Under the pieces are notes generated by a model that did no database searches, was not told where the DNA came from, and saw nothing but the letters and a program-made list of their open reading frames with translations. From positions 1 through 20,117 of the forward strand of contig CAMLML010000082.1 in NCBI GenBank assembly GCA_946481095.1: 20,117 nt of DNA. The letters are read 5' to 3'. A program made the position numbers and the translations under genes. The first letter of the stretch is position 1. Each line of letters begins with the position of its first letter. The stretch comes from an uncultured Cellvibrio sp. (GTDB lineage Bacteria; Pseudomonadota; Gammaproteobacteria; Pseudomonadales; Cellvibrionaceae). Positions 1-7,831 of this stretch are shown here, piece after piece.

Positions 1-34
1 TTAGCGGTAGGATTTTCACGCAGGCGGATGTTAT

Positions 35-556
35 GTGGGAAATGATCCGGTTAATTTTAATGACCCAACAGGAAAGAACCGCCATCAATTCATGGGATCA
101 GACAGAGTTGATATGGCTCTTGAGTATCTTGCAGATCAAGCTGTCGATGAGGTTGCTAACCGAACCGAAAAAGGTTCAGCTGTAAATAGTGCAGCACAGC
201 ACTATAAAAGAGGCACTGAAACTTTAAGGCAGGCAAGAGCTGCACATGGGAATAGCAAAGCAAGCACTAAATCTGTAGTTGAAAAAACTGCATCTGGAAA
301 AAGAGTAGGCGACTTCACTAGATCACAAAAAAATGCGGCAAAGGCTGAAAATGCTAAAGTAAATGGTGGTCAAATGTCATGTACAGATTGCAACAAACCA
401 GTTGAAAACATCAAAAGTGAAAAAGGTGTTCCAACTCCAGATAATCAAGCACAAGTCCATCATGACCCGGCAATTAAAGATGGCGGTGGAAAAGATAGTA
501 CACCAGTAGTGGTTTGCCCCGACTGTCATCGTGAGCGTCATAGAAATGAAAAATAA
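35..556 (+). CDS. Orphan Rhs C-terminal tip with HNH-type nuclease toxin domain
   Basis: This is a polymorphic-toxin tip. The first 13 residues (VGNDPVNFNDPTG, reading GTG at 35 as valine) are the end of an Rhs core. The rest is a variable toxin domain. It has CxxC at residues 116-119, HHDP at 142-145, a GGG turn, and CPDCH with a further His at 161-169, the zinc-stabilised pattern of HNH/endonuclease VII-like toxins that cut DNA in the target cell. The frame is open only from base 11, because a TAG lies at 8-10, so it is not joined in frame to an Rhs core here. It is either a displaced orphan tip or the remnant of a deletion. GTG at 35 is the only possible start and lies inside core sequence, so independent translation is doubtful. 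The next gene overlaps its 3' end, as is usual for a toxin-immunity pair. The nuclease class is inferred from motifs; the Rhs origin is clear. Confidence 0.75.
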   Translation: MGNDPVNFNDPTGKNRHQFMGSDRVDMALEYLADQAVDEVANRTEKGSAVNSAAQHYKRGTETLRQARAAHGNSKASTKSVVEKTASGKRVGDFTRSQKNAAKAENAKVNGGQMSCTDCNKPVENIKSEKGVPTPDNQAQVHHDPAIKDGGGKDSTPVVVCPDCHRERHRNEK

Positions 557-983
557 AAATACTGAGCTTCTTTTTGCTTTAGATGTAGATGATAATTGGC
601 CGCCTGTATCTATAGAGGGGATACCCTGCACTATGGTAGACGGAGCATATCAAATAAAAGCAGCACCTCTTTTTGTAAAAGAAATTTCCGTGGATGACAT
701 TATCGAAGTGGTTTTTGATTCTTCAGAAAAAGTGTCTTCATGGCATCATATTCAAAAATCAAATAGGTCAACTATTTGGCTTCTTAGGATAGCAGAGTCA
801 CATAATATAGAGAGCGTCCTTCAGGAATTGAGATTATTGAATTGCAATACCGTTCGATTGCCTGAATACGGAAGTTATTCAATAGATGTTCCTGGTGATA
901 TTAAAATACAAGAGGTTGATTCTTGCTTGGCGAAACTAGATCCTGATTGTATTGCGATAGCTTACCCCTCATTTAGGCACTAA
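546..983 (+). CDS. DUF4265-like protein, probable immunity protein for the HNH toxin
   Basis: This protein of 145 residues has no signal peptide, so it should be cytoplasmic. Near the N-terminus it has an acidic DVDDNWPPVSIEG stretch, and it ends with a short alpha/beta segment. The order matches my recollection of DUF4265, a family often found beside toxins and in other accessory loci. A GTG at 531 would add five residues. ATG at 546 is preferred, and it overlaps the toxin reading frame by 11 bases, which suggests translational coupling. A cytoplasmic partner fits a DNA-cutting toxin. Its immunity role is inferred from position and family. A terminator follows at 1041-1072. Confidence 0.7.
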   Translation: MKNKNTELLFALDVDDNWPPVSIEGIPCTMVDGAYQIKAAPLFVKEISVDDIIEVVFDSSEKVSSWHHIQKSNRSTIWLLRIAESHNIESVLQELRLLNCNTVRLPEYGSYSIDVPGDIKIQEVDSCLAKLDPDCIAIAYPSFRH

Positions 984-1040
984 GATTTGTGAAATTGGGG
1001 TAGTGTAAAGTTTAAAAATTCAACCAATAAAGTTCTATCT

Positions 1041-1072
1041 AAACCCAGTCCATGCGACTGGGTTTGTTTTTT
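1041..1072 (+). terminator. Rho-independent terminator after first Rhs tip/immunity pair
   Basis: A perfect 10-bp stem (AAACCCAGTC / GACTGGGTTT) with the 5-base loop CATGC is followed by GTTTTTT. It lies 58 bases after the immunity stop codon, and the second Rhs fragment opens immediately after it. The two modules are therefore probably separate transcription units, unless readthrough occurs. Confidence 0.85.
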
Positions 1073-1074
1073 AA

Positions 1075-2364
1075 AAAATCAAAAACATTGAAGGCTCGCG
1101 TGTAGTTGATATCCAATACAACAGCATCAACCAATTGGCTTATGTTCGAGATAATGCCGTCAGCAGCAACTGGAGAAGTTACAGTCACGATGCACGCGGA
1201 AACGTAATTAACGATGGTCGATTCAGTTTCAATTATGATTTATCCAATCAACCCGTCTCCATGAGTGGATCAGTTAACAGCAGTTTTGTTTACGACGGCA
1301 ATTTGCGCCGCGTAAAACAAATTGTGAATGGTGAAACGATTTATTCGATTTACGATAAATCCGGCGCCGTATTAACGCAGGACAACGTCACCACTAACAC
1401 CAAAACAGATTACGTAACTCTTGGCGGTCAAACATTTGTCCGAATTAAAAATGGTGTTGCGTATTATCCCTTAAACGATCACCTCGGTACCGCATTAATG
1501 GAGGCTGACCAAAACGGTAGCGTTGCAGCCAATAAAACTTACAACTACACTCCTTTCGGCGAAACAACCAACCATGTTCCATTTGGTTCAGCAGGGAATG
1601 ATCCAGGCAATAATACTGAACAAGGTTTTACGGGTCATATAGAAGATAAAAGCGGCCTGACTTACATGCAGGCTCGCTACTATGATCCTGTGGTGGGGCG
1701 TTTTCTTTCGACTGATCCGATTGGATATGAGGATGGGTTGAATGTTTATGCTTATGTGGGAAATGATCCGGTTAATAAGATTGATCCGGATGGGATGCAG
1801 TGTGTTGCTATGAAAGCTGTGATGGGTAGTTCTTGCAGTGGCACTGGAAATTTTACGGACGCTCTCAAAATAACTACAACTAAATATGTGGCACAGGCGC
1901 CTCAATACAGTCCCCAAAATTGGAATGACGGAGGTAGTAGAGATGATGGAAAAACTGTACAAGGAAATACAAATTGTTATGCTTATGTTTGTAACGTTAA
2001 AGGACCATTTCAGGGTAGGTATGGCGCGCAACCTGGAGAAAAAGCAGGATCTCCGTTAACCAGTGCAAATCAAATTACAGTTCCTGAAATTAGAAGACGG
2101 GCTATAGCAGATGGATTGAGTACCGTACCATTACCGAATTCACATAAAGTTTTCTTAGTTGTCGATCCTGGAAATGACTATCATTGGTATAGATTGGACT
2201 CAAATGGATTGTGGTCACACAAACCAGGTTCTACAAAAGTTACAAACCTTGATGCGTCAGGTAGATTAATCACTAATCCTGAAACTGCAGATCGTAATTA
2301 TGGCGCGGTAAATTATACAGATAACGGAGGTTATTTATGGGTACCAGAAGACTTCAATTTATAA
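1075..2364 (+). CDS. 5'-truncated Rhs protein with papain-like (predicted) C-terminal toxin domain
   Basis: This is the C-terminal part of an Rhs/YD-repeat protein. The frame is open from base 1075, just after a TAA at 1072, and has no ATG at its head; the first possible start is TTG 1135 (residue 1 below). Rhs core features run to residue 220: YSHDARGN, the LNDHLGTA block, the [16 protein letters not shown] block, then [14 protein letters not shown]. The variable tip follows. It carries NCYAY with Cys281, DYHWYR with His350, SHKPG, and an Asn-Pro at 381. This Cys...His order is expected of papain/NlpC-P60-like cysteine hydrolases, though I cannot name the family. The partner gene, overlapping by 28 bases, encodes an exported protein, which suggests action in the periplasm, perhaps on peptidoglycan. 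About 1,000 or more N-terminal residues of a normal Rhs are missing, so this is a silent donor cassette or decayed copy unless recombination restores it. Confidence 0.8.
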   Translation, partial: KIKNIEGSRVVDIQYNSINQLAYVRDNAVSSNWRSYSHDARGNVINDGRFSFNYDLSNQPVSMSGSVNSSFVYDGNLRRVKQIVNGETIYSIYDKSGAVLTQDNVTTNTKTDYVTLGGQTFVRIKNGVAYYPLNDHLGTALMEADQNGSVAANKTYNYTPFGETTNHVPFGSAGNDPGNNTEQGFTGHIEDKSGLTYMQARYYDPVVGRFLSTDPIGYEDGLNVYAYVGNDPVNKIDPDGMQCVAMKAVMGSSCSGTGNFTDALKITTTKYVAQAPQYSPQNWNDGGSRDDGKTVQGNTNCYAYVCNVKGPFQGRYGAQPGEKAGSPLTSANQITVPEIRRRAIADGLSTVPLPNSHKVFLVVDPGNDYHWYRLDSNGLWSHKPGSTKVTNLDASGRLITNPETADRNYGAVNYTDNGGYLWVPEDFNL

Positions 2365-2720
2365 AATATGCTGTTTGTTTTTTTATGGTCTTTGTATCGG
2401 AGACATTTGCTATGGATTTAAAAATAAAATTTGATTCCAAAAAAGATTGTAAATCGTGGTTTAGTAAAAATTTTCTTGAAGTCACTGACTATACCTTTAA
2501 TAAGGATGCCAATAATCTATATGTGTTGATTGCTTACCCTACAAGTGGGGTAGAGGTGAGTGATGTATATATTTATGAATGGCGTGTTAATCATTACAGG
2601 CTGACTTTTTATAGAAGTATGATAAATGCGACTCTGATTGCGGCTGAAAATGAAGAGGAGTTAGTTTTTTCTAATAGAGATGGTAGTAAAAAATTTACTA
2701 TTCCTTTGTCAGATATTTAA
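2337..2720 (+). CDS. Exported candidate immunity protein for second Rhs toxin
   Basis: This protein of 127 residues is of unrecognised family. It starts with a signal peptide: basic residues at 4-10, a hydrophobic stretch to about 20, and probable cleavage after ETFA at residue 25. The mature part is small and rich in aromatic and acidic residues. The start at 2337 is supported by GGAGG at 2326-2330 with 6-base spacing. The gene begins inside the toxin frame (28-base overlap), so the two are translationally coupled. Position and size argue for an immunity protein. The signal peptide places it in the periplasm, which implies that the cognate toxin works there. No homology is claimed. Confidence 0.7.
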   Translation: MGTRRLQFIKYAVCFFMVFVSETFAMDLKIKFDSKKDCKSWFSKNFLEVTDYTFNKDANNLYVLIAYPTSGVEVSDVYIYEWRVNHYRLTFYRSMINATLIAAENEEELVFSNRDGSKKFTIPLSDI

Positions 2721-2813
2721 AAAATATTTGAGCTTCCCCAATCGATAGGGTCAGACTCCATTTATCCAGAAAAAATGAGTAAGTTTTTTTAATTAATTAA
2801 AAAAGCGTTAGCT

Positions 2814-2848
2814 AAACCCCGGTCAAGAAGGCCGGGGTTTTTATTTTT
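2814..2848 (+). terminator. Rho-independent terminator after second Rhs module
   Basis: An 11-bp stem (AAACCCCGGTC / GGCCGGGGTTT, one G-T pair) with loop AAGAA is followed by a T-rich run up to 2848. It ends the + strand module. The converging minus-strand oxidoreductase gene ends 40 bases further on, and the hairpin could act weakly in that direction too. Confidence 0.85.
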
Positions 2849-2887
2849 AGGAGTCGGCTTACGCTGATTTAAGGCACATCGCCAGAA

Positions 2888-4558
2888 TTAACCCAAATGC
2901 TGCGAGAGTCTTAGTGCGAGTGCTGCAAGAGTTCTCACAGGGTTTGCGGCGGTGCTGATGGGCATAACTGACATGTCACATACATAGAGTCCGGGTGCAC
3001 CATTGACTTGAAGATTTTCATCGACGACTGAGTTGGTATTGAAGTTAACTGAATTGCGATCTTGTCGCCAAGGCATGCGTAAGGTGCCGCATGCGTGATG
3101 CACTGTTCCCCAACCAAATGGCCATTGCTGTCCATTACTGCCGCCGTAGTCACCGGTGATCAGTTCCAGCTGGGTGAATTCGTTGAATACTCTGTTGCGT
3201 GTTGTATTGAGTAAATTAAAAAAATCCTGATGCGACATACCCAAACCGGATACGGCTGGAATCCGCGAAAATAATAAATTATCCAAGTCCGAAAAACGTT
3301 TGAAACGAATCTGTGGGACATAGTGATCCTCTGCATGGGAGAAGATACCATTTTCATCATCCAAACAATTTGCAAAGCTGAATTTAATATCCACACGCGC
3401 CTTGGCAGTATTATCGGGGATTAATTCCGCTGCAGGATCATTATTGCGGAGGTGCCAATATTCATGATTGACATTCATTTCGATATTGAATGGAAATTTG
3501 GTGCGGCCTTGTGCATCAAGTTCACCTTTTGAATAGAAAATAATTTTAGCGTGGTCGTTGCGACTGATCGGGATGTTGCCAAGTCCAGACACATAGGCTT
3601 GAGATTCACCGCTGACGGGATGATCCGTTAATCCAAAACCAACACGTTGTCTGATCATATCCGGCAAGCGATGGTATACCGAAGAACGATTGATTAATTT
3701 AGGGCTTTCAATTGCGCCCGCAGCGATAATCACTTTCGGCGCGTAGTAGCTAATCTGTTCCCGGGTTTGGGTATTGGTAGTTTTGACTTCATGCCAATTG
3801 AAAGGAATATCGTAAACGCCTTCAACAAATGTATTGAGTTTTATAAACAAACCTTTGCCGTTTAGATCGACAGCACCTGACGTTAAACCTGCCTGGTTAA
3901 TCAAGAGTTCCGCTGTATTAAACACACCGGTAGGTTCAAAAAATAATTTATCCGCTAAAGTGCCGTCTGCATTTAAATAGGGTTGATGTACCGCTCGAGG
4001 TGTTTCGCGAATTTCAAAATCAGCTGCAAGTGATGTTTGTTTAAAATGAGTCACTAATTTACGTGCCATTTCGCCCAGAGAAATGGATTCATTCATACGC
4101 TCTCCTGCATTTTTTAAAAATCCTCCTTTTAAAGCATTGCGTACTGAATCTGGAAAAAACGCAAGTTCCCAATCACTGGCCTGAGGAATCAGGCCTGACC
4201 AGAAAATCGAGCGCCCACCAAAAGCGAGTTGTGGTTTTCCACCAATAAAATAGGTTTGGTCTGGCCAAGGTGTAAAGTTATCAACACCAAAATGTTGCGC
4301 GATGGCGGAATTGGGAATTTTGCTGAAGTTATAGACGTGAGTCGGATAAATAAATGATCCGGCATCCAATACCAATATACGACGACTGTTGCCTAAACGG
4401 TCGGCAAGATCATCCGCTAAAATACCACCGCCTATCCCGGAGCCAATGACAATAAAATCAAAATCACGATTATGGTGATTGTCATAGTCTCGTATTAATC
4501 GGGTGTGCGCTTGGGGTTTGTCAGTAACTAAATTGGTGTAGTGATTTTGAAATGCCAT
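2888..4558 (-). CDS. GMC-family FAD-dependent oxidoreductase
   Basis: This flavoenzyme of 556 residues oxidises an alcohol or sugar-type substrate using FAD; the actual substrate cannot be told. The N-terminal dinucleotide-binding motif is FIVIGSGIGGG (residues 35-45). A FGGRSIFWSG block follows near 115. The IIAAGAIESPKLI block marks the FAD domain's second half. The C-terminus has the GMC signature HHACGTLRM, with His488 as the likely catalytic base, and STAANPVRT with Asn539 as its usual partner. No signal peptide is evident. The start at 4558 is chosen because AAGGAG lies at 4571-4566 with 7-base spacing; an upstream in-frame ATG at 4579 would precede that site. The gene is monocistronic, converges with the Rhs modules, and shows no functional link to its neighbours. 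Confidence 0.92.
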   Translation of the reverse strand: MAFQNHYTNLVTDKPQAHTRLIRDYDNHHNRDFDFIVIGSGIGGGILADDLADRLGNSRRILVLDAGSFIYPTHVYNFSKIPNSAIAQHFGVDNFTPWPDQTYFIGGKPQLAFGGRSIFWSGLIPQASDWELAFFPDSVRNALKGGFLKNAGERMNESISLGEMARKLVTHFKQTSLAADFEIRETPRAVHQPYLNADGTLADKLFFEPTGVFNTAELLINQAGLTSGAVDLNGKGLFIKLNTFVEGVYDIPFNWHEVKTTNTQTREQISYYAPKVIIAAGAIESPKLINRSSVYHRLPDMIRQRVGFGLTDHPVSGESQAYVSGLGNIPISRNDHAKIIFYSKGELDAQGRTKFPFNIEMNVNHEYWHLRNNDPAAELIPDNTAKARVDIKFSFANCLDDENGIFSHAEDHYVPQIRFKRFSDLDNLLFSRIPAVSGLGMSHQDFFNLLNTTRNRVFNEFTQLELITGDYGGSNGQQWPFGWGTVHHACGTLRMPWRQDRNSVNFNTNSVVDENLQVNGAPGLYVCDMSVMPISTAANPVRTLAALALRLSQHLG

Positions 4559-4807
4559 CGACATTCTCCTTAGCATCATTTGGTGAATTTACTTTTCAAT
4601 CGCTACTTCATGTAAGTAGATTTTCCTTTTACCAAATCTTCAGTCTTTCTGTTTAAAAGAAGCAATTGCTATACCACCAGACTAAAACCTAAACGTCTGC
4701 AACAAATATGCGAATTCTGCCGCCACATCAGTCCCCGGCGTCTATTTTTTAGGGTGCGTTCTCGCCTTTTTAAGGCAGATCCAATATTACACAGCACCAT
4801 GCCGGGG

Positions 4808-4876
4808 CTAACAAATTTATTGTTCCAAGAAAAAGGGGGCAGCCCTTTATTTGAAAAGTTTAATTCATTGTTGGGT
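4808..4876 (+). repeat. attC-like imperfect inverted repeat (tentative)
   Basis: This 69-base segment begins CTAACAAA and ends ATTGTTGGGT. The end matches the integron core-site consensus GTTRRRY, and the beginning is close to its complement. Between them, an imperfect hairpin pairs CCAAGAAAAAGGG with CCCTTTATTTG around a short loop. The length and ends fit an attC site, but the pairing is imperfect. It lies in the roughly 400-base stretch between the oxidoreductase and the small secreted protein, which otherwise shows no convincing gene. Confidence 0.35.
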
Positions 4877-4901
4877 TTTTCAGAAGTTGATTGATGAAAG
4901 C

Positions 4902-4938
4902 TGGAGAGATATAGTCTCGACTGTTTATTAAACAGTTG
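4902..4938 (+). repeat. Copy 1 of a motif shared with 19412-19449
   Basis: It reads TGGAGA, GA, TATAGTC, a variable spacer, then CTGTTTATTAAACAGTTG. The copy at 19412 has TGGAGA, TA, TATAGTC, a spacer, then CTGTGTATTAAACTGTTAG. By eye, about 28 of 38 aligned bases agree. Here the second half is also a near-perfect palindrome (ACTGTTTA, one base, TAAACAGT). Both copies lie just before the start of a small + strand gene. The motif could be the 3' half of an integron-type recombination site or a shared promoter/leader. Confidence 0.55.
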
Positions 4939-4957
4939 TATGAAAATGGAGAAACAA

Positions 4958-5272
4958 ATGTACAAAATAATTTTATGTTTACTGTTAACTATGTCTAACT
5001 ACACATATTCCGATTGGCACACCGGAAAAATCAATCATATTGGAATCGGATATAACGGATCCACCGTTACAGTGAGACTAGAAGGATGGACAAGAAATAA
5101 TTGTACATGTTATTCGACGTGGCCAGACTACATGTGTTTGGATGAGACAAGAGCCACAGCCAATTTTGAGAAGTCATTGATTCTGGCAGCCCGAGCAAGA
5201 AATTCAAAAGTAAAAATTAATATCGACGAAACTAGCTGTAAGGTATTAGCCATTTACGAAGACAACGATTAG
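4958..5272 (+). CDS. Small secreted protein with cysteines, unknown function
   Basis: This protein of 104 residues begins with a clear signal peptide (MYKIILCLLLTMSNYTYS, cleavage before DWHTG). The mature part starts with a beta-rich GKINHIGIGYNGSTVTVRLEG segment. Cysteines follow (Cys in CTCY, MCLDE and TSCKV), probably disulfide-bonded outside the cytoplasm. A helix-like AANFEKSLILAARARNSKVKI stretch, given here as AN-FEKSLILAARAR, then leads to a final strand. I recall the layout from small exported proteins of unknown function in gammaproteobacteria, often in accessory regions. An ATG at 4940 would add six residues, but GGAG at 4948-4951 with 6-base spacing favours 4958. A motif shared with 19412-19449 ends 19 bases upstream. 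No attC-like site follows the gene, so it is not a complete integron cassette. Confidence 0.75.
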   Translation: MYKIILCLLLTMSNYTYSDWHTGKINHIGIGYNGSTVTVRLEGWTRNNCTCYSTWPDYMCLDETRATANFEKSLILAARARNSKVKINIDETSCKVLAIYEDND

Positions 5273-5321
5273 GAAAATTTATAATTGAGTTATGTTGCTT
5301 CGCCCAAATGAAAAAGTTGAA

Positions 5322-6542
5322 TTAATCCGGTGACTCTACTTTTTTGTTGATGGCTTTAAACAGCATGTCCGCTGTTGCCACATAACCCTCTCCGGAAAAA
5401 TGGATCAAATCTTTTCGCATCAGAGCTGGACGTGAGTTTGCCCATGAAAAAGCACCGCATTTTCCGCCCATGACCGCAGCCCAATCCCAGAAAAGAGTGC
5501 GCTCTTGTTTGGCAATCCGGCGCTGGATATTCATCACCTGAGTTAAATTGGGCGGTAAGGGCAGGCGGCAGCCAGCGCGTGAATTGGGTGAGCGGTTTTT
5601 TGCTGATGCCGGTGCACCCACAATTAAAATGGAGGCTTCCGGCACTGAGGTTTTTATTAAACGTACCGCTTGCCGCAATTGTTGCGCGTAATCTGAAATA
5701 TCCGTTTCAAATGCTTCGTTTGTGCCATAAGCCAAAATGACCAATTGTGGTTTTCGCCATATCAATTGTTTTTGCACACTGGGCTGATCCCAACGGTTGA
5801 TAATCGATGTTTTGGCGCCGTTAAGTCCCATTGCATCAAGTGTGATACCGGGAGCCATTCTGTCCAGCGACACACCACCCAAACTTCCGCCATTCGGTGC
5901 TAACAATCTCAGGCTTGTTGCATTGGCGGAGTTGACCGCGATATTACTTAAATTCCATTCGCCATCCACATGATCTTGCGGCGCCAATTTATAAAGTTTT
6001 CCCGAGGGCAAGGCGATTTTCCAGGGTGTATTACTGTCCTTATGCCAGATGCTGAGTTGCCACGAACCGCCCGGCAAATCGAATTTGGATTTTACATCCA
6101 TGATCGATGCACCACCTGAGGTATTAAATAAACCACCCAGTGGAAAACGTTGATTGGGTTTTGGCATTTTACTGTCATTCATTTGCCATTTTCCCAAACC
6201 TTTCATGCTGGCTTGTGCGGAACGCTGATTGGTGACATAGCCAGGCGTCAGCCATCCAATTCCTGCATTGCCATAACGTGTTTGCAACTGGTTACGTAAA
6301 CGCTCGGTTAAATAATCTCCTGCAGTATGCGAATCGCCTAATTGGATAATGCGTAAAGGTTCGGTGCGCACACCGGTTTCCAAATCGCGAAAAGCTTGCC
6401 ACAAATTTTTTGCATTGGGATCTTTAAAATCTTCTATTTCAACAAATTTAATTTGTGCGTTGACCGGGCCAACAACCAAAAAAAACGCAACAGAAATTAA
6501 AATTCTGAATCGTTTTTTGCACCAATGTCTCAGGGAATTCAT
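5322..6542 (-). CDS. SGNH-hydrolase-fold protein, PatB/Ape1-like (O-acetyl-peptidoglycan transferase or esterase)
   Basis: This protein of 406 residues is exported by a signal peptide ending near GPVNA (residue 29). The SGNH blocks are intact: LGDSHTAGD with nucleophile Ser71, YGTNEAF with Asn275, and the C-terminal KDLIH with Asp378 and His381. The block I surroundings (GDSHTAGDYLTERLR, then GNAGIGWLTPG) resemble my memory of Neisseria Ape1/PatB-type proteins. Those add acetyl groups to, or remove them from, the C6 hydroxyl of muramic acid in the periplasm. It is the last gene of a three-gene operon: its ATG overlaps the stop of the preceding gene by 4 bases. Whether it is transferase or esterase cannot be decided from sequence alone. 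Acetylation of another polysaccharide is the main alternative. Confidence 0.85.
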   Translation of the reverse strand: MNSLRHWCKKRFRILISVAFFLVVGPVNAQIKFVEIEDFKDPNAKNLWQAFRDLETGVRTEPLRIIQLGDSHTAGDYLTERLRNQLQTRYGNAGIGWLTPGYVTNQRSAQASMKGLGKWQMNDSKMPKPNQRFPLGGLFNTSGGASIMDVKSKFDLPGGSWQLSIWHKDSNTPWKIALPSGKLYKLAPQDHVDGEWNLSNIAVNSANATSLRLLAPNGGSLGGVSLDRMAPGITLDAMGLNGAKTSIINRWDQPSVQKQLIWRKPQLVILAYGTNEAFETDISDYAQQLRQAVRLIKTSVPEASILIVGAPASAKNRSPNSRAGCRLPLPPNLTQVMNIQRRIAKQERTLFWDWAAVMGGKCGAFSWANSRPALMRKDLIHFSGEGYVATADMLFKAINKKVESPD

Positions 6543-7831
6543 TGTTTATTCTCCCGAGATGATTGTTGATCGCTATTCAACGCTGTTGTCGTTGGCAAGG
6601 ATGAATATTGTGCTGCTGATGAACTTTGCGCAGTTGATGATTGCTGTGCAATTGAACTGGTCGCCGTCGCTTTTGCCAGTGTTGATGCAGGAGCGGCATT
6701 TTGTTTTGGCTGTGCTTTTTTCTCAACAGGATGCAACACCAATTGTGACAGCGCCAATTTCGCCAGAAGACGCTGGCCATTTGCTGTGAAATGTACGCCG
6801 TCATCGGAACGCACCAATACTTTTCCGCGATCAGGCAATTCAATAAATTTACTGAAAGTTTTGCCATCATCACTGAGAACATCCGCTGTAGGTACGTAAC
6901 GTGCAACACCGGGATATTTTGCTGCATTCGATTCAAATATTTGATTGAGTACCGGTACCCGGTCAACCATTTTTTCACGTCCCATAGGTGGGGCACCAAA
7001 CCATATCAAACGAACATTATATGTTTTGGCTGTTAAAATAATTTTTTCCACGCGCTCACTATAAACTTCAATCCATTTGGGATTGCCAAAACTGGTGTAA
7101 CGACCATTAATCACTATGTCCCAGGTGTCATTGGCACCAATAAAAATCATCATCACTTTATATTGTTGAGTTTGTAGTTGCTGCAAAATGGTATCCGGCC
7201 AATTAAAGTAATGCGGATAGGCCAGGCCGGTACTGTGACGACTTAAATCGGTAGTCTCAATTCCATTATTGCGACTCAGGCTGCTGACGATATGTGGACC
7301 CAATCCCTGCATCATCGAATCACCCACCAATAACACTTTGTCGCCTTCATGCATTTCGATAGGTGTATCGATTTCAGGTAAAGATGTTTTTACTGCATCA
7401 GGTGAATTGAGATCAGATTTATTTTCTGTGACCGACGCAGCCTGATTTGGTTCTGGATTAATTTGGGTATTGCTTGTTGCTGATGTCGCGGGTGCAGTTT
7501 GCACTATTTTTGTTTCGCATTTTTTAACCGGTGGGCATTTTACAATTTGCGCTTTTGGCATGGCTTTATCACCCAGGGTGATAATTTGCCCGGCTTTAAT
7601 CAAGCGTGTTTCCGCCTGGCCTTGCAAGGACCGCATAAATTCACGTGCAGTATCAACCTCATCGGCGAGATGAAACCAATCTGCGCTCGCTGCATTGGGG
7701 TTTACTTCCAAAAACACATGGTGTGTCTGCTGGAAATATTGCACCAATGCGCCCAGCTTCAGGCTCAAAATTAAAAATGCAGCCAGTGTAATGGCGTAGA
7801 GGCTGCGCAAATCTTTTTCTATGGAAAACAT
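6539..7831 (-). CDS. Membrane-anchored SGNH-hydrolase-fold protein (DUF459-like)
   Basis: This protein of 430 residues has an N-terminal membrane anchor (about 11-31) and a periplasmic linker (about 90-160) rich in Pro, Ser and Thr, with a CPPVKKC pair. The SGNH domain has LLVGDSMMQGLG with Ser172, IGANDTWD with Asn234, and DDGVHF with Asp344 and His347. This order is that of DUF459-type SGNH proteins. The C-terminal 50 residues are low-complexity Ser/Gln/Ala. The gene begins immediately after the stop of the MBOAT gene (TAA then ATG with no spacer) and overlaps the next gene by 4 bases. It is therefore translationally coupled to both. Its likely role is to take acyl groups moved by the MBOAT protein and put them on a periplasmic glycan, or to remove them. 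Having two SGNH partners for one MBOAT is worth noting. Confidence 0.85.
   Translation of the reverse strand: MFSIEKDLRSLYAITLAAFLILSLKLGALVQYFQQTHHVFLEVNPNAASADWFHLADEVDTAREFMRSLQGQAETRLIKAGQIITLGDKAMPKAQIVKCPPVKKCETKIVQTAPATSATSNTQINPEPNQAASVTENKSDLNSPDAVKTSLPEIDTPIEMHEGDKVLLVGDSMMQGLGPHIVSSLSRNNGIETTDLSRHSTGLAYPHYFNWPDTILQQLQTQQYKVMMIFIGANDTWDIVINGRYTSFGNPKWIEVYSERVEKIILTAKTYNVRLIWFGAPPMGREKMVDRVPVLNQIFESNAAKYPGVARYVPTADVLSDDGKTFSKFIELPDRGKVLVRSDDGVHFTANGQRLLAKLALSQLVLHPVEKKAQPKQNAAPASTLAKATATSSIAQQSSTAQSSSAAQYSSLPTTTALNSDQQSSRENKQ

Noticed and set aside
1588..2031. 147-residue minus-strand frame opposite the Rhs fragment
   Set aside because: The Rhs core motifs on the + strand explain the region. 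The antisense product is rich in Ile, Ser and His with no recognisable motif.
4614..4896. Stop-to-stop open frame of about 93 codons on the + strand
   Set aside because: It has no ATG/GTG/TTG near its beginning, runs through the attC-like repeat, and resembles no known protein. It is probably non-coding or a relic.
4669..4965. 98-residue frame on the minus strand in the gap before the secreted protein
   Set aside because: It overlaps the repeat-like elements and the start of the + strand gene, has no ribosome site, and its sequence is basic and Cys/Arg-rich without family resemblance.
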